A stretch of 64,000 bases of DNA from the NCBI RefSeq assembly GCF_001483965.1, contig NZ_CP010796.1, forward strand, positions 372,001-436,000, in the 5' to 3' direction. Both the position numbers and the translations under genes were made by a program. This document shows, in pieces, positions 1 to 7,056 of the stretch. The notes beneath the pieces are model-generated. The model had not been told where the DNA came from, did no database searches, and saw nothing but the letters and a program-made list of their open reading frames with translations. Origin of the DNA: Carnobacterium sp. CP1. Its GTDB lineage: Bacteria; Bacillota; Bacilli; Lactobacillales; Carnobacteriaceae. The stretch's first letter is position 1. Every line of letters starts with the position of its first letter.

Positions 1-60
1 TGGGAGCACCGTTAATGGGAGCACCGATAAACGGAGCACCGATAACGGGGGTACTAATAA
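1..60 (+). repeat. Degenerate 15-bp tandem repeat inside replication gene
   Basis: Four imperfect copies of a 15-bp unit (core GGAGCACCGATAA) run from the first base. In the reading frame of the surrounding gene they encode Gly-Ser-Thr-x-Asn/Asp units and then an Asn/Ser-rich stretch. This is a low-complexity linker between two domains of the replication protein, likely variable in length between relatives. Confidence 0.8.
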
Positions 61-550
61 TAACAGTTCTATTAATAACAGTATTACTAATAACAGTTCT
101 AATAATTTACAACAACAACCCGCTGAGAAAAAAAGACCCAACTTCATCACTGCCTGGGAACAAAACGGATTCGGAACAATTTCTCCAATGAAGATCGAAC
201 AGCTTGATCACTGGGTAAGTGACTTTGGCGGTAAAGAAGAAATCATTGTTAAAGCTATTGAGTTAGCAGATGACAATGGGAAACGTTCATACAACTATGT
301 TGAAGCTATATTAAAAAACTGGGAGAACAAAGGTGTTAAAGAACTTTCTGATATTGATGCCTTAGAGAAACAAAGGCAGCAAGAGTTAGCTGCTAAAAAA
401 TCGAAACCGACTAATCAGTACAATAAACAACCTATTCGTAAAGAAACACTAACTGAATGGCACGGTAAACCAGCAGTCACAGAGAAACCAATGGATGCAG
501 CAGCACAAGCAGAACTGCAGGCACGGTTAGATAAGATAAGAGCTTTATAA
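2..550 (+). CDS. Phage replisome organizer, DnaD-like C-terminal part (5' partial)
   Basis: The frame is open from the left edge, so the ATG at 188 is internal and the N-terminal DNA-binding part lies outside the window. After the Gly-Ser-Thr/Asn linker comes a DnaD/DnaB_2-type domain: a Phe-x-x-Ala-Trp-Glu-Gln-Asn-Gly-Phe-Gly motif, Ile-Glu-Gln-Leu-x-x-Trp, and the family hallmark Tyr-x-x-Ala-Ile-Leu-x-x-Trp. These phage proteins bind the replication origin and help load the host helicase. The lysine/glutamine-rich tail is typical. Its place ahead of small early genes and ssb fits a phage replication module. Confidence 0.85.
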   Translation, partial: GSTVNGSTDKRSTDNGGTNNNSSINNSITNNSSNNLQQQPAEKKRPNFITAWEQNGFGTISPMKIEQLDHWVSDFGGKEEIIVKAIELADDNGKRSYNYVEAILKNWENKGVKELSDIDALEKQRQQELAAKKSKPTNQYNKQPIRKETLTEWHGKPAVTEKPMDAAAQAELQARLDKIRAL

Positions 551-562
551 ACCAGAAAGTGA

Positions 563-775
563 GTGATGAGTATGACAGCCAATGATATGAAAGCAGCCTT
601 ACATGATTATCTGATTATGAATGGTTATCGACCAACTGGATCGGCTTATATGATTGAGAGTGAATTACAAATGGATGCACTCGATGAATATGGAAAGTTT
701 AGCCTATTCAGAATTAACCCTAAAAATGTTATTAGAACATTCGTCATCTCCCAAAGAGCATGGGTAGAGATATGA
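563..775 (+). CDS. Small phage early protein, unknown function
   Basis: This 70-residue ORF is not recognised. The start could be GTG 563, ATG 566 or ATG 572, because no strong ribosome binding site decides between them (a GAAAGTGAG stretch precedes). The sequence is mixed polar with no membrane segment or obvious motif. It belongs to a chain of short early genes that touch or overlap, which supports translation. Confidence 0.6.
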   Translation: MMSMTANDMKAALHDYLIMNGYRPTGSAYMIESELQMDALDEYGKFSLFRINPKNVIRTFVISQRAWVEI

Positions 776-987
776 ACACTGCAGAGTATGGACTTCAAAA
801 GATTCCAGAAATCAAGCAAGCCACTGATTACATGGAGCGAAAAGGGATTTACTTTATGAGCTGGTTTATAAACGGCAGCAACTATGTGGTGGAAGGCGAA
901 TTCTTAGGAAAATACGTATTGATCCTTATTCAAAACGAAAAGTTGTATTTGTTTAAAGACTATAAGTGGGAGGCAATCGAAGAATGA
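772..987 (+). CDS. Small phage early protein, unknown function
   Basis: The start is taken at ATG 772, which overlaps the previous stop as ATGA, with GGTAGAG just upstream; an ATG at 760 in the same frame is possible. The 71-residue product is rich in Tyr, Trp and Phe and ends in acidic residues. No family is recognised. Translational coupling with both neighbours suggests a real gene. Confidence 0.6.
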   Translation: MNTAEYGLQKIPEIKQATDYMERKGIYFMSWFINGSNYVVEGEFLGKYVLILIQNEKLYLFKDYKWEAIEE

Positions 988-1481
988 ACAAAATAAATGA
1001 AATGTCTTTTGAAACGAAACGCAAAAGAAACGTCACGAATGTAACTGTTGGCAGCGTTGTTGAATGCAAAACAATAGGCAAGCCATTTAAAGGCAAAATA
1101 GAAGTCCTTTACAACAATAGCGCTATGGTAGCTCAATCGCGATTTGATAAAACAGTCGTCAACTTTAAAGATATGAGCGTGGGTGGTAAGAAAGTAAAAG
1201 TAATCAAGCAAGTGGTTGAAAAAATAAACGTTAGCAATCGGCAAAAGGTTAGATCCCGAACTAAACCTCCAATAGCTCCGCAACCAGTTGAACAATGGGA
1301 TGCAGAAGGAAAAGTGTTGATAAAAACGTATGAATCAGCAATAGAAGCTGGCAAATACCATGGAGTTCATGATACTACCATCTATAGCTATATCAAAGGT
1401 CGTTCATCAGCTTCAGCCTTTAAATGGAAATATCAAAAAGACAAGGAATTCAAACAAAAGAAAGTGAGTGATGCTAAATGA
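984..1481 (+). CDS. DUF2187-like domain fused to NUMOD1-type DNA-binding motif
   Basis: ATG 984 overlaps the upstream stop; GTG 966 is the alternative start. Residues of about 15-70 resemble DUF2187 (YkvS): a Val-Gly-x-Val-Val-Glu start, a Gly-Lys-Ile segment, an Asn-Asn-Ser-Ala core and a closing Val-Val-Asn-Phe-Lys-Asp. Residues of about 105-155 look like a NUMOD1/helix-turn-helix unit (Trp-Asp-x-x-Gly-Lys-Val, Ser-Ala-x-x-Ala-Gly, Thr-Thr-Ile-Tyr-Ser-Tyr-Ile-Lys-Gly, then Phe-Lys-Trp-Lys-Tyr). NUMOD1 is usually attached to homing endonucleases, but no nuclease domain is present here. A DNA-binding regulatory role is an inference. Confidence 0.6.
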   Translation: MNKINEMSFETKRKRNVTNVTVGSVVECKTIGKPFKGKIEVLYNNSAMVAQSRFDKTVVNFKDMSVGGKKVKVIKQVVEKINVSNRQKVRSRTKPPIAPQPVEQWDAEGKVLIKTYESAIEAGKYHGVHDTTIYSYIKGRSSASAFKWKYQKDKEFKQKKVSDAK

Positions 1482-1684
1482 TCAAGTTTGGTGACTGGGT
1501 AGAAATTAATTGTGATTTTCCTTTTGAAAGTCCCCATTATAAAAATGGCAGTAAGTGCTTAGTGATAGAAGTGGATAAGACAGATCTAGAACTTCCGTAT
1601 TGCTTATTGAAAGAAGGACGAAAAGAAACGGTGTGGGCATCAGAAAATGATGTGTTTAAGGTTACTGAGGAGGATGCAGAATGA
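1478..1684 (+). CDS. Small phage protein, unknown function
   Basis: This 68-residue protein starts at ATG 1478, overlapping the preceding stop by four bases. A beta-rich pattern (Phe-Gly-Asp-Trp-Val-Glu-Ile, then a Cys-Leu-Val-Ile-Glu-Val segment and Val-Trp-Ala-Ser-Glu-Asn-Asp-Val) suggests a small SH3-like barrel, as in other short phage early proteins that begin this way. That is a guess from pattern alone. Function unknown. Confidence 0.65.
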   Translation: MIKFGDWVEINCDFPFESPHYKNGSKCLVIEVDKTDLELPYCLLKEGRKETVWASENDVFKVTEEDAE

Positions 1685-2103
1685 GCGAGACGTACAAAGT
1701 AGAGGTAGATGGGAAAACAATTGAATATGGAGCGTATACAAATCATAGCCATTTCAGCGATGTGGAATGGGAAGCTATCTATCACAAAATGGTAAAAGAA
1801 AATCATCCAGGAGTATATGAGATTAAAAAAAATGATGATGACTTCATAATGACAGCAGGATCTTTAATTGGTATTGAAGAACGGTATGAAGCTTTATTAG
1901 AATTATTGCCTCAAAGTTCTTTTAGTAAAGCGGGAACACATCCGCAATGGGTGGCTGATGCAGTTGAAGAAAATACGTTAGACAAATTAATTACGCAAAA
2001 TGATGTAAAAGACATGATAAAAGATGTAGATGACGTTGAAGAATTAAAAGAATGTTTGGTTAATTATTTTGAGATTATGAAATTAGTTGGAAGAGGTGCT
2101 TAA
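1681..2103 (+). CDS. Phage early protein, unknown function
   Basis: This 140-residue acidic protein is coupled to the upstream gene by an ATGA overlap and ends one base before the ssb start. It has an N-terminal beta-like Lys-Val-Glu-Val-Asp-Gly-Lys segment and a C-terminal helical half rich in Asp/Glu. No family is recognised. Its position directly before ssb places it in the replication/recombination cluster. Confidence 0.65.
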   Translation: MSETYKVEVDGKTIEYGAYTNHSHFSDVEWEAIYHKMVKENHPGVYEIKKNDDDFIMTAGSLIGIEERYEALLELLPQSSFSKAGTHPQWVADAVEENTLDKLITQNDVKDMIKDVDDVEELKECLVNYFEIMKLVGRGA

Positions 2104-2574
2104 ATGATTAACAACGTTGTTTTAGTTGGACGATTAACAAAAGAATTAGATTTACGCTATACAGCAAATGGAACCGCAGTTGCTTCCTTTACGACAGCTG
2201 TAAATAGACAGTTCACCAACCAAAAAGGAGAACGTGATGCAGACTTCATTAATTGTGTCATCTGGCGCAAGGCTGCAGAGAACATGGCTAGCTATACAAA
2301 AAAAGGATCACTCGTTGGCTTAGAAGGACGACTTCAAACAAGATCCTATGATAATCAACAAGGACAACGAGTTTATGTGACAGAAGTAGTAGTTGAAACA
2401 TTCTCATTACTTGAATCAAAGAGTAAAAATACGGCTGAGCAATCAAGTGGAAGTGTACCTACTGGACCATCACCAGCTCCTAATCGGTCACAAGGAAGTG
2501 ATGCTCCACAAAATGACCCATTTGAAAACAGCAGCCAACCGATAGACATATCAGATGATGACTTGCCATTCTAA
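2104..2574 (+). CDS. ssb: Single-stranded DNA-binding protein
   Basis: The protein has 156 residues. The OB-fold occupies about residues 1-108, starting with Met-Ile-Asn-Asn-Val-Val-Leu-Val-Gly-Arg-Leu-Thr and including Asp-Phe-Ile-Asn-Cys-Val-Ile-Trp-Arg, both hallmarks of bacterial and phage SSB. A Gly/Pro/Ser/Gln-rich linker follows. The acidic tip Asp-Asp-Asp-Leu-Pro-Phe is the partner-binding tail used to recruit replication and repair enzymes. It would coat single-stranded DNA during phage replication. It directly follows its neighbour and precedes a nuclease gene, the usual phage arrangement. Confidence 0.97.
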   Translation: MINNVVLVGRLTKELDLRYTANGTAVASFTTAVNRQFTNQKGERDADFINCVIWRKAAENMASYTKKGSLVGLEGRLQTRSYDNQQGQRVYVTEVVVETFSLLESKSKNTAEQSSGSVPTGPSPAPNRSQGSDAPQNDPFENSSQPIDISDDDLPF

Positions 2575-2587
2575 GGTAGCCAGAGCC

Positions 2588-3286
2588 ATGAACATCTATT
2601 CAGAAGTGACCGGTAACCGAACAAATGATAAAGGAGAACAGTTGCTCACCATAAAGTTAGACAAAAACATTCCTGGTTACATGCTAGAACGCTACCTAGA
2701 TGAAAATGGACAACTTTCTGGAGAGTTTACTCTCTTCGACAATAGAATCATCACCGCACCGCAAAGGAAGAAAATACACGCTATTTTTGGCGATATCGTA
2801 AAGGCAACTGGAGACGGTAAAAGCGACTATGACATAGAGTCCATTAAATATGATATGAAACTTATCTTTTGTGAGCAAGAGAAAATAAAAATGTTTAGCT
2901 TATCTGAAAAGAGCAAAACGTGTACAGTGACCCTTGCATCACAGTTCATCACTTTCTTATTAGATTTCTGTATGGAATACAAAATAGGGTTAACGGTGCC
3001 GCCTCTTAGTTTGGTGGAGGACATCAAGCATTACCTCATCAAGTGCCTGCATGAAAGACAGTGTGCCATCTGTTGGGAGCATGGAGAAGTGCATCACGTT
3101 GACACAGTTGGTGCAGGACGTGACAGAAAACACATCGATCATACAAAACATGAGCTGATGTGCCTATGCCGTACTCATCACCAAGAATCACATACGATCG
3201 GTCAAATAACATTTGCTAAGAAGCATCACGTGCTTGGAGTAGTCATGAATGACGAACAGTTTAAGAAGTTGAAGTATAAGGGATAG
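2588..3286 (+). CDS. Putative HNHc nuclease (HNHc_6 family), phage recombination module
   Basis: ATG 2588 is chosen because TAAGGTAG lies 8-10 bases upstream; an in-frame ATG at 2555 inside ssb would add 11 residues. The C-terminal third carries Cys-Ala-Ile-Cys, a Val-His-His-Val-Asp motif and Cys-Leu-Cys-Arg-Thr-His-His-Gln-Glu. This matches the HNHc_6 group of phage proteins located beside ssb and replication genes. Relatives are thought to act in recombination or replication fork processing, like lambda Orf/NinG-type functions. Metal binding by the Cys/His residues is inferred. Confidence 0.75.
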   Translation: MNIYSEVTGNRTNDKGEQLLTIKLDKNIPGYMLERYLDENGQLSGEFTLFDNRIITAPQRKKIHAIFGDIVKATGDGKSDYDIESIKYDMKLIFCEQEKIKMFSLSEKSKTCTVTLASQFITFLLDFCMEYKIGLTVPPLSLVEDIKHYLIKCLHERQCAICWEHGEVHHVDTVGAGRDRKHIDHTKHELMCLCRTHHQESHTIGQITFAKKHHVLGVVMNDEQFKKLKYKG

Positions 3287-3312
3287 CCAAATAATTGATT
3301 GGAGTGAAGAGA

Positions 3313-3603
3313 ATGAATAAGCAATCTATTAAAAAAGAGTTGGTATGGTACGCATTGTTTGTATTAGCAGTCCTTGTTTTTAGTTATGGAGTGTTTTCTG
3401 GTGCTAAAGCAAACAGTCTAGAGAAAACGGTCATTGAGAATGAACAAGAAATAAAAGTATTAAATAAAGATTTAAAAGAACATAAAACTTTGATGCTGGA
3501 ACGTGACATTAAGCTTTTAGATAAAGACAGTACGATCCAATCATTAGTGGCGCAAAATGAAGCGTTGATGTGGCGGATACCAGGAGGTAGTCAGGATGAA
3601 TAA
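3313..3603 (+). CDS. Small membrane-anchored coiled-coil phage protein
   Basis: ATG 3313 has GGAGTGAAGAGA just upstream; an in-frame TTG at 3295 is less likely. The product (96 residues) has one N-terminal membrane helix (about residues 10-30, Trp-Tyr-Ala-Leu-Phe-Val-Leu and following). A long Lys/Glu heptad-like coiled coil follows. This resembles the small membrane coiled-coil proteins common in phage early regions. Function unknown. Confidence 0.65.
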   Translation: MNKQSIKKELVWYALFVLAVLVFSYGVFSGAKANSLEKTVIENEQEIKVLNKDLKEHKTLMLERDIKLLDKDSTIQSLVAQNEALMWRIPGGSQDE

Positions 3604-3820
3604 ACTCCACTACTATAAAGCAGTTTTCATGAAAGACAATTATCCAAAATACGCCACTAGAGACTGGTCTAATGGTGTGACAGGTTACAAGTTCAAGTTG
3701 GACGAAAGAGTGGCTAAGGAGCTTAATTTTAGCTATATGGGGTACATGAGCGAGGGTGAGCTGGACGAGAAGATGAATGTTAAAGTTTTTAAGAAACCGC
3801 GGAACGTAAATGGATTTTAG
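3596..3820 (+). CDS. Small phage protein, unknown function
   Basis: This 74-residue, Lys/Tyr-rich basic protein overlaps the previous gene by eight bases, with AGGAGGTAG as ribosome binding site. No family is recognised. It starts a run of five very short genes (3.6-4.6 kb) with stop/start overlaps. Confidence 0.65.
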   Translation: MNKLHYYKAVFMKDNYPKYATRDWSNGVTGYKFKLDERVAKELNFSYMGYMSEGELDEKMNVKVFKKPRNVNGF

Positions 3821-3832
3821 GGGGATGAGTAG

Positions 3833-4033
3833 ATAGATATTAAAGATATAGCTGTCGAAACGTTGTTCGTGATAGTCGATAAAGAAACAGGTTTAGTAAA
3901 GAAGCACCATTCAAAAGGAACTATTGCTGTTTTTAAGAGTAAAGAGATGGCCGAAAAACATGCTTTTAGATACGGTGCAAGAAATGATAATTACAGAATC
4001 GTTGAATATAAACCGGTGGAGGTAATCAAATGA
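3833..4033 (+). CDS. Small phage ORF with ATA where a start codon is expected
   Basis: Codons run open from just after an in-frame TAG (3830) to TGA 4031-4033. The translation is protein-like (Phe-Val-Ile-Val-Asp-Lys-Glu-Thr-Gly-Leu, Phe-Lys-Ser-Lys-Glu-Met-Ala-Glu-Lys-His-Ala). There is no ATG/GTG/TTG at the expected place: GGGGGATGAG is followed by TAG-ATA, whereas the gene at 4568 has the same layout with TAG-ATG. So it uses an ATA start, starts later at TTG 3863 or GTG 3869, or is a recently silenced gene. The stop overlaps the next ATG, so the chain is otherwise intact. Confidence 0.5.
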   Translation: MDIKDIAVETLFVIVDKETGLVKKHHSKGTIAVFKSKEMAEKHAFRYGARNDNYRIVEYKPVEVIK

Positions 4034-4203
4034 TTATTAAATATGCAGTAAAAAGAAGAGAGTTATACAAAACTTCACAGCAAGGAGTGTTTAGCAATTT
4101 AGCTAGCGCTGCTCTTTATACGAGTATAAAGACCGCTGAAAGAATAGCTAAAATTAACGATGGAAAAGTAATAAAAGTAGAGATTAAGGAAGTGATCGAA
4201 TGA
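4030..4203 (+). CDS. Very small phage protein, unknown function
   Basis: A 57-residue ORF starts at ATG 4030, overlapping the upstream TGA, with GGTGGAGG as ribosome binding site. It ends by overlapping the next ATG at 4200. It begins Met-Ile-Ile-Lys-Tyr-Ala-Val-Lys and has an Ala-Glu-Arg-Ile-Ala-Lys-Ile helix, the pattern of a short alpha/beta domain. Not recognised. Confidence 0.6.
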   Translation: MIIKYAVKRRELYKTSQQGVFSNLASAALYTSIKTAERIAKINDGKVIKVEIKEVIE

Positions 4204-4403
4204 ACAGAAAAGATGAATTGCTAACCGATTTTGTTGCCGCTAGAGACGAATATGATGCAGCAATCGATGAATATAACAAATCAGTTATGGAAATAAGCAG
4301 GCTGAATATAGAACAAAATGATCTTATCGTTAACATGTCTCGCAAAGAAAAAGCTTTTCATTCAACTAAAGAAGTATGGCTTAAATTTAAGGGGGACGAG
4401 TGA
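4200..4403 (+). CDS. Small coiled-coil phage protein
   Basis: This 67-residue, highly charged protein is probably one long helix (Ala-Arg-Asp-Glu-Tyr-Asp-Ala-Ala-Ile-Asp-Glu-Tyr with regular hydrophobic spacing). It is coupled to both neighbours by ATGA/TGATG overlaps. Function unknown. Confidence 0.6.
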   Translation: MNRKDELLTDFVAARDEYDAAIDEYNKSVMEISRLNIEQNDLIVNMSRKEKAFHSTKEVWLKFKGDE

Positions 4404-4567
4404 TGATAATCGACTTGAACGTTGCGGAAAATGAAAAGGAAAAATTAAGAAAAATAGGAAAAGTTATTTTCGAAATGAATGAATTGGGCATGATTGATAG
4501 TTCAGATTTCACTAACTTAATAAACATAGTCAATGACCGTCTAGTTCTTTTAAAGGAGGACGAGTAG
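4403..4567 (+). CDS. Very small phage protein, unknown function
   Basis: A 54-residue ORF at ATG 4403 overlaps the previous TGA by one base and has GGGGGACGAG upstream. It ends at TAG 4565, directly before the next ATG. It is helical and acidic. No family is recognised. Confidence 0.55.
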   Translation: MIIDLNVAENEKEKLRKIGKVIFEMNELGMIDSSDFTNLINIVNDRLVLLKEDE

Positions 4568-5068
4568 ATGAAAAAAGATAAAGAGTGGTTGAAGGATAGT
4601 TTAGCTAAAGAAATGTATAACGCAGAGATTCAAGGGATGTTTAGTTCTTCTGGTATGTCAAATCTTTTATATGACGATATTGTTAAACTAATTGGCCAAC
4701 TAGAAGAATCAGAAATCACCGAAGAGCAGGCAACTCTTTCCAAAAAGGAAATTGTTGAGGTTCCGCAGTTTGTTGCTGACTGGCATGAAGAAAACAAGCA
4801 TGACATTTTAGAGTATAAATTCAGAAAAATAGAACGGCACGAATGCGAAGAAGTTAGGAATTGGTATAACAACTGCAAAGGGCGGCATCCAAACCCTGTA
4901 TCTAATGCTCAAGAAACAATTGCAAAAATGGATTTGTATGGCTACACCATCGAACCACCAAAAACCTTACAAGTAATCGTCAAGAACTACGACAGCACAG
5001 TTTTCACAACAGAACTACCAGAAGACGAAGCGATGAAGTTGATTGAAGGGTGGAAGGGTAATGAATAA
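4568..5068 (+). CDS. DUF1642-like phage protein
   Basis: The 166-residue product has the DUF1642 pattern: a Val-Pro-Gln-Phe-Val-Ala-Asp-Trp segment in the middle and a C-terminal Ala-Lys-Met-x-x-x-Gly-Tyr-Thr-Ile-Glu segment. Such proteins are widespread in early regions of lactococcal, enterococcal and Listeria phages, with no known biochemical role. The ribosome binding site AAAGGAGGACGAG is strong. The short N-terminal helical extension is variable in the family. Confidence 0.7.
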   Translation: MKKDKEWLKDSLAKEMYNAEIQGMFSSSGMSNLLYDDIVKLIGQLEESEITEEQATLSKKEIVEVPQFVADWHEENKHDILEYKFRKIERHECEEVRNWYNNCKGRHPNPVSNAQETIAKMDLYGYTIEPPKTLQVIVKNYDSTVFTTELPEDEAMKLIEGWKGNE

Positions 5069-5285
5069 AAGAGAAGGTTTCGTCCAAATATCCATTGAGG
5101 AGTATGACGATCTAAAAGAAGCAGCAAAGTTTAAGGAGATACCAGCAACGATATCTAAAATAACCGTTGCTGGGTCATTAGTTCCTGAAACAGTGATAGT
5201 TGATATCGATATGTACAAATTGAAACGTCAGATATGCAATCAAAATAATATTGATCCAAATAATACGACTGTCCAGTTTTATTAA
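5061..5285 (+). CDS. Small phage protein, unknown function
   Basis: ATG 5061 overlaps the end of the DUF1642 gene and has GGAAGGG upstream; the TTG at 5043 is rejected for lack of spacing. The 74-residue product contains Ile-Ser-Ile-Glu-Glu-Tyr-Asp-Asp-Leu, a motif seen near the start of many small phage proteins. Function unknown. Confidence 0.6.
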   Translation: MNKREGFVQISIEEYDDLKEAAKFKEIPATISKITVAGSLVPETVIVDIDMYKLKRQICNQNNIDPNNTTVQFY

Positions 5286-5300
5286 AGGGAGGAACTGTGA

Positions 5301-5813
5301 ATGAATAAACCATTGGTTCACGCTAAAATAACGCAAGAATTAAACGAAATATATAAGTCTAAGAATGCTGATTATGGTGATGCGTTTGGTGACACATTTC
5401 AAAAGTTAGGCATTGTTTCAGCCGTTACTAGAATTAGCGATAAGACAAATAGATTAGTGTCATTAGCTGCTAAGACAGATGAAGAACGATTGGTTAAAGA
5501 TGAAACCATCAAGGACACTTTAATGGACCTTGCTAACTATGCCATCATGACATTAATCGAAATGGAGAAAGATAAACAAAATCATATTGTTAACACAATC
5601 GGAAAAAACTTTACGAAAATCTCTACAGCACCGATGTCTTTATTTCATAAAAGTTGTATTCAAACAGCAGTGGAGCATGAAGAGGATAAATGTAAAGTAG
5701 ATGCATACTCTTCTTTCATGCATGACTTGGCAAAAATAACAAGTAGTGATGAGTGTCCACCATCAAACAATAAAATTTCAACATATTACCATGGTACAAA
5801 TCCTAACGACTAA
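5301..5813 (+). CDS. DUF1599 / nucleotide-modification-associated domain protein
   Basis: The N-terminal 100 residues fit DUF1599: Lys-Asn-Ala-Asp-Tyr-Gly-Asp-Ala-Phe, Ile-Val-Ser-Ala-Val-Thr-Arg-Ile-Ser-Asp-Lys, then Ile-Lys-Asp-Thr-Leu-Met-Asp-Leu-Ala-Asn-Tyr-Ala. This all-alpha domain is related to MazG-like pyrophosphohydrolases and is linked in the literature with phage nucleotide metabolism. The C-terminal 70 residues are unrelated polar sequence. A role in phage nucleotide pools is inferred. GGGAGG precedes the ATG. Confidence 0.75.
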   Translation: MNKPLVHAKITQELNEIYKSKNADYGDAFGDTFQKLGIVSAVTRISDKTNRLVSLAAKTDEERLVKDETIKDTLMDLANYAIMTLIEMEKDKQNHIVNTIGKNFTKISTAPMSLFHKSCIQTAVEHEEDKCKVDAYSSFMHDLAKITSSDECPPSNNKISTYYHGTNPND

Positions 5814-5827
5814 GAGGGGGCAATCGC

Positions 5828-6280
5828 TTGGAATATACAGACGAAGAACTAGAAGTGATGCTGTTCAGTTACAGGCAGTTAGAAGCTCAATTAAATAAAA
5901 TCCGATTGAACATATTAAGCCCTTATAGAATTTCAGACAGCAACATTGGTGGAGGTCGTTCGAGCTTTGTTAGTAACCCAACAGAAATGACAGCTGTTCG
6001 ATTATCTGACGATGAAGAAATATTACGGATCAAGCAGAAAGGTATCGCAATAGAAAATACTTATGCATCACTAACCAGCGATAAGCAAAAAATGATGATG
6101 GTCTATTACATAGATCCGAATCCTTTGAAGAGAGACAAACACATAGCAGACCAATTGCACATTGATCGTTCCACGTTATGGCGTTGGAGAACTATGGTAG
6201 TCAATGTTTTCAGAAACGAATTAGATAAACAGGAGACAAGAGAACTAAGAACGTTGATACCTTCTTCTGATAAAAACTAA
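5828..6280 (+). CDS. Phage late transcriptional regulator (ArpU/RinA-like)
   Basis: TTG 5828 follows AGAGGGGG by eight bases. The 150-residue protein has a charged helical N-terminal half. A C-terminal sigma-region-4-like helix-turn-helix (about residues 105-130: His-Ile-Ala-Asp-Gln-Leu-His-Ile-Asp-Arg-Ser-Thr-Leu-Trp-Arg-Trp) matches phage ArpU/RinA-type activators. These sit at the end of the early region and switch on packaging, structural and lysis genes. The phased TTGCA repeats immediately downstream are the natural candidate target. Confidence 0.8.
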   Translation: MEYTDEELEVMLFSYRQLEAQLNKIRLNILSPYRISDSNIGGGRSSFVSNPTEMTAVRLSDDEEILRIKQKGIAIENTYASLTSDKQKMMMVYYIDPNPLKRDKHIADQLHIDRSTLWRWRTMVVNVFRNELDKQETRELRTLIPSSDKN

Positions 6281-6281
6281 A

Positions 6282-6322
6282 AACGTTGCATAACGTTGCA
6301 GAAACTTGCAACCACGTGCAAC
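6282..6322 (+). promoter_or_regulatory. Four 10-bp-phased TTGCA repeats before the late operon
   Basis: Starting right after the regulator stop, AACGTTGCAT, AACGTTGCAG, AAACTTGCAA and CCACGTGCAAC follow one another at one helical turn. Copies 2 and 3 also form GTTGCA/TGCAAC inverted half-sites. The arrangement looks like a binding site for an oligomeric activator, presumably the adjacent late regulator. Confidence 0.6.
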
Positions 6323-6435
6323 ATTTACGGTGTTAAGATGATAGCGTGAAAGAATAAGGAAAGCGATATGAACTCAATCCTTTAGGAAATAACTGTCATC
6401 AAACGACTTTCTTTATTCGTTCATCATATAGTGTT

Positions 6436-6495
6436 ACTTACCGATGTTAAGCGGTAAGTATTGGGATCCGTCAGCGGAAACTGACGGTTCTTTTC
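6436..6495 (+). terminator. Two stem-loops, the second terminator-like
   Basis: The first hairpin is ACTTACCG/CGGTAAGT (6436-6459). The second is CCGTCAG, a six-base loop, CTGACGG and then TTCTTTTC (6468-6495). The second looks like an intrinsic terminator or processing hairpin between the late regulator and the late genes. Confidence 0.55.
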
Positions 6496-6498
6496 TTA

Positions 6499-6526
6499 TT
6501 ACGTATAGCTCAATGGATGGAGCGTT
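6499..6526 (+). other. tRNA 5'-half-like fragment
   Basis: TTACGTA-TA-GCTC-AATGGATG-GAGC-G-TT has the spacing of a tRNA acceptor strand, U8-purine9, a 4-bp D-stem with a GG-containing loop and the start of an anticodon stem. No anticodon arm, T-arm or 3' acceptor follows; the homing endonuclease ribosome binding site comes instead. It is read as a remnant, not a functional tRNA. Confidence 0.35.
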
Positions 6527-6544
6527 AAATAGGAGGTATTTTGA

Positions 6545-7045
6545 ATGACTATGGGTATGTCTAAAGATATGTACGCGTTCATTATGAACTATAAGCATAG
6601 AATACCTAATATTGATTTAGAAACTGGAACTATTACAACTGCAAAGAGGACGAACGGAACTGTTTGTTCAAGCACTGGGTATCTTAGGGTGAAAGTAAAC
6701 AAAAAGTTGCTGCAAGTCCACCAGGTATTAGCAGTGTGTTATTTTGGTGAGCAATGCATAGGTATGCAGATCAATCACATAGATGGAAATAAAACAAATA
6801 ATCTAAAGACCAATTTAGAGGTCGTTACTCAGATAGAGAATATAAAACACGGGTGGGAGACGGGATTGTCCGCAGCTCATCCTCAAACAAACAGGAAATT
6901 AAATGAAGATCAAGTTAGATTTATTAGAGAGAACCATATACGCAAAGGGAAATTTACCACAGCATACTTCGCTAATAAATTTAGCGTTAGCAGAACAGCA
7001 GTACGGCAAATTCTCACAGGGGTAACATATAAAGAAATTCTATAA
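6545..7045 (+). CDS. HNH homing endonuclease, free-standing
   Basis: The 166-residue protein has a NUMOD4-like opening (Pro-Asn-Ile-Asp-Leu-Glu-Thr-Gly) and a beta-beta-alpha HNH core: Val-His-Gln-Val-Leu-Ala, then Ile-Asn-His-Ile-Asp-Gly-Asn-Lys-Thr-Asn-Asn, then Leu-Glu-Val-Val-Thr-x-x-Glu-Asn. A C-terminal helix-turn-helix (Ser-Val-Ser-Arg-Thr-Ala-Val-Arg-Gln-Ile) would give DNA specificity. Enzymes of this type nick intronless phage DNA and spread their own gene. It has its own AGGAGG site and terminator and sits next to a broken tRNA-like sequence. Confidence 0.85.
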   Translation: MTMGMSKDMYAFIMNYKHRIPNIDLETGTITTAKRTNGTVCSSTGYLRVKVNKKLLQVHQVLAVCYFGEQCIGMQINHIDGNKTNNLKTNLEVVTQIENIKHGWETGLSAAHPQTNRKLNEDQVRFIRENHIRKGKFTTAYFANKFSVSRTAVRQILTGVTYKEIL

Positions 7046-7056
7046 ACTAAACAGTA

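Noticed and set aside
6499-6526. Functional tRNA
   Set aside because: Only the 5' half fold is present; no anticodon arm or 3' half can be found downstream.
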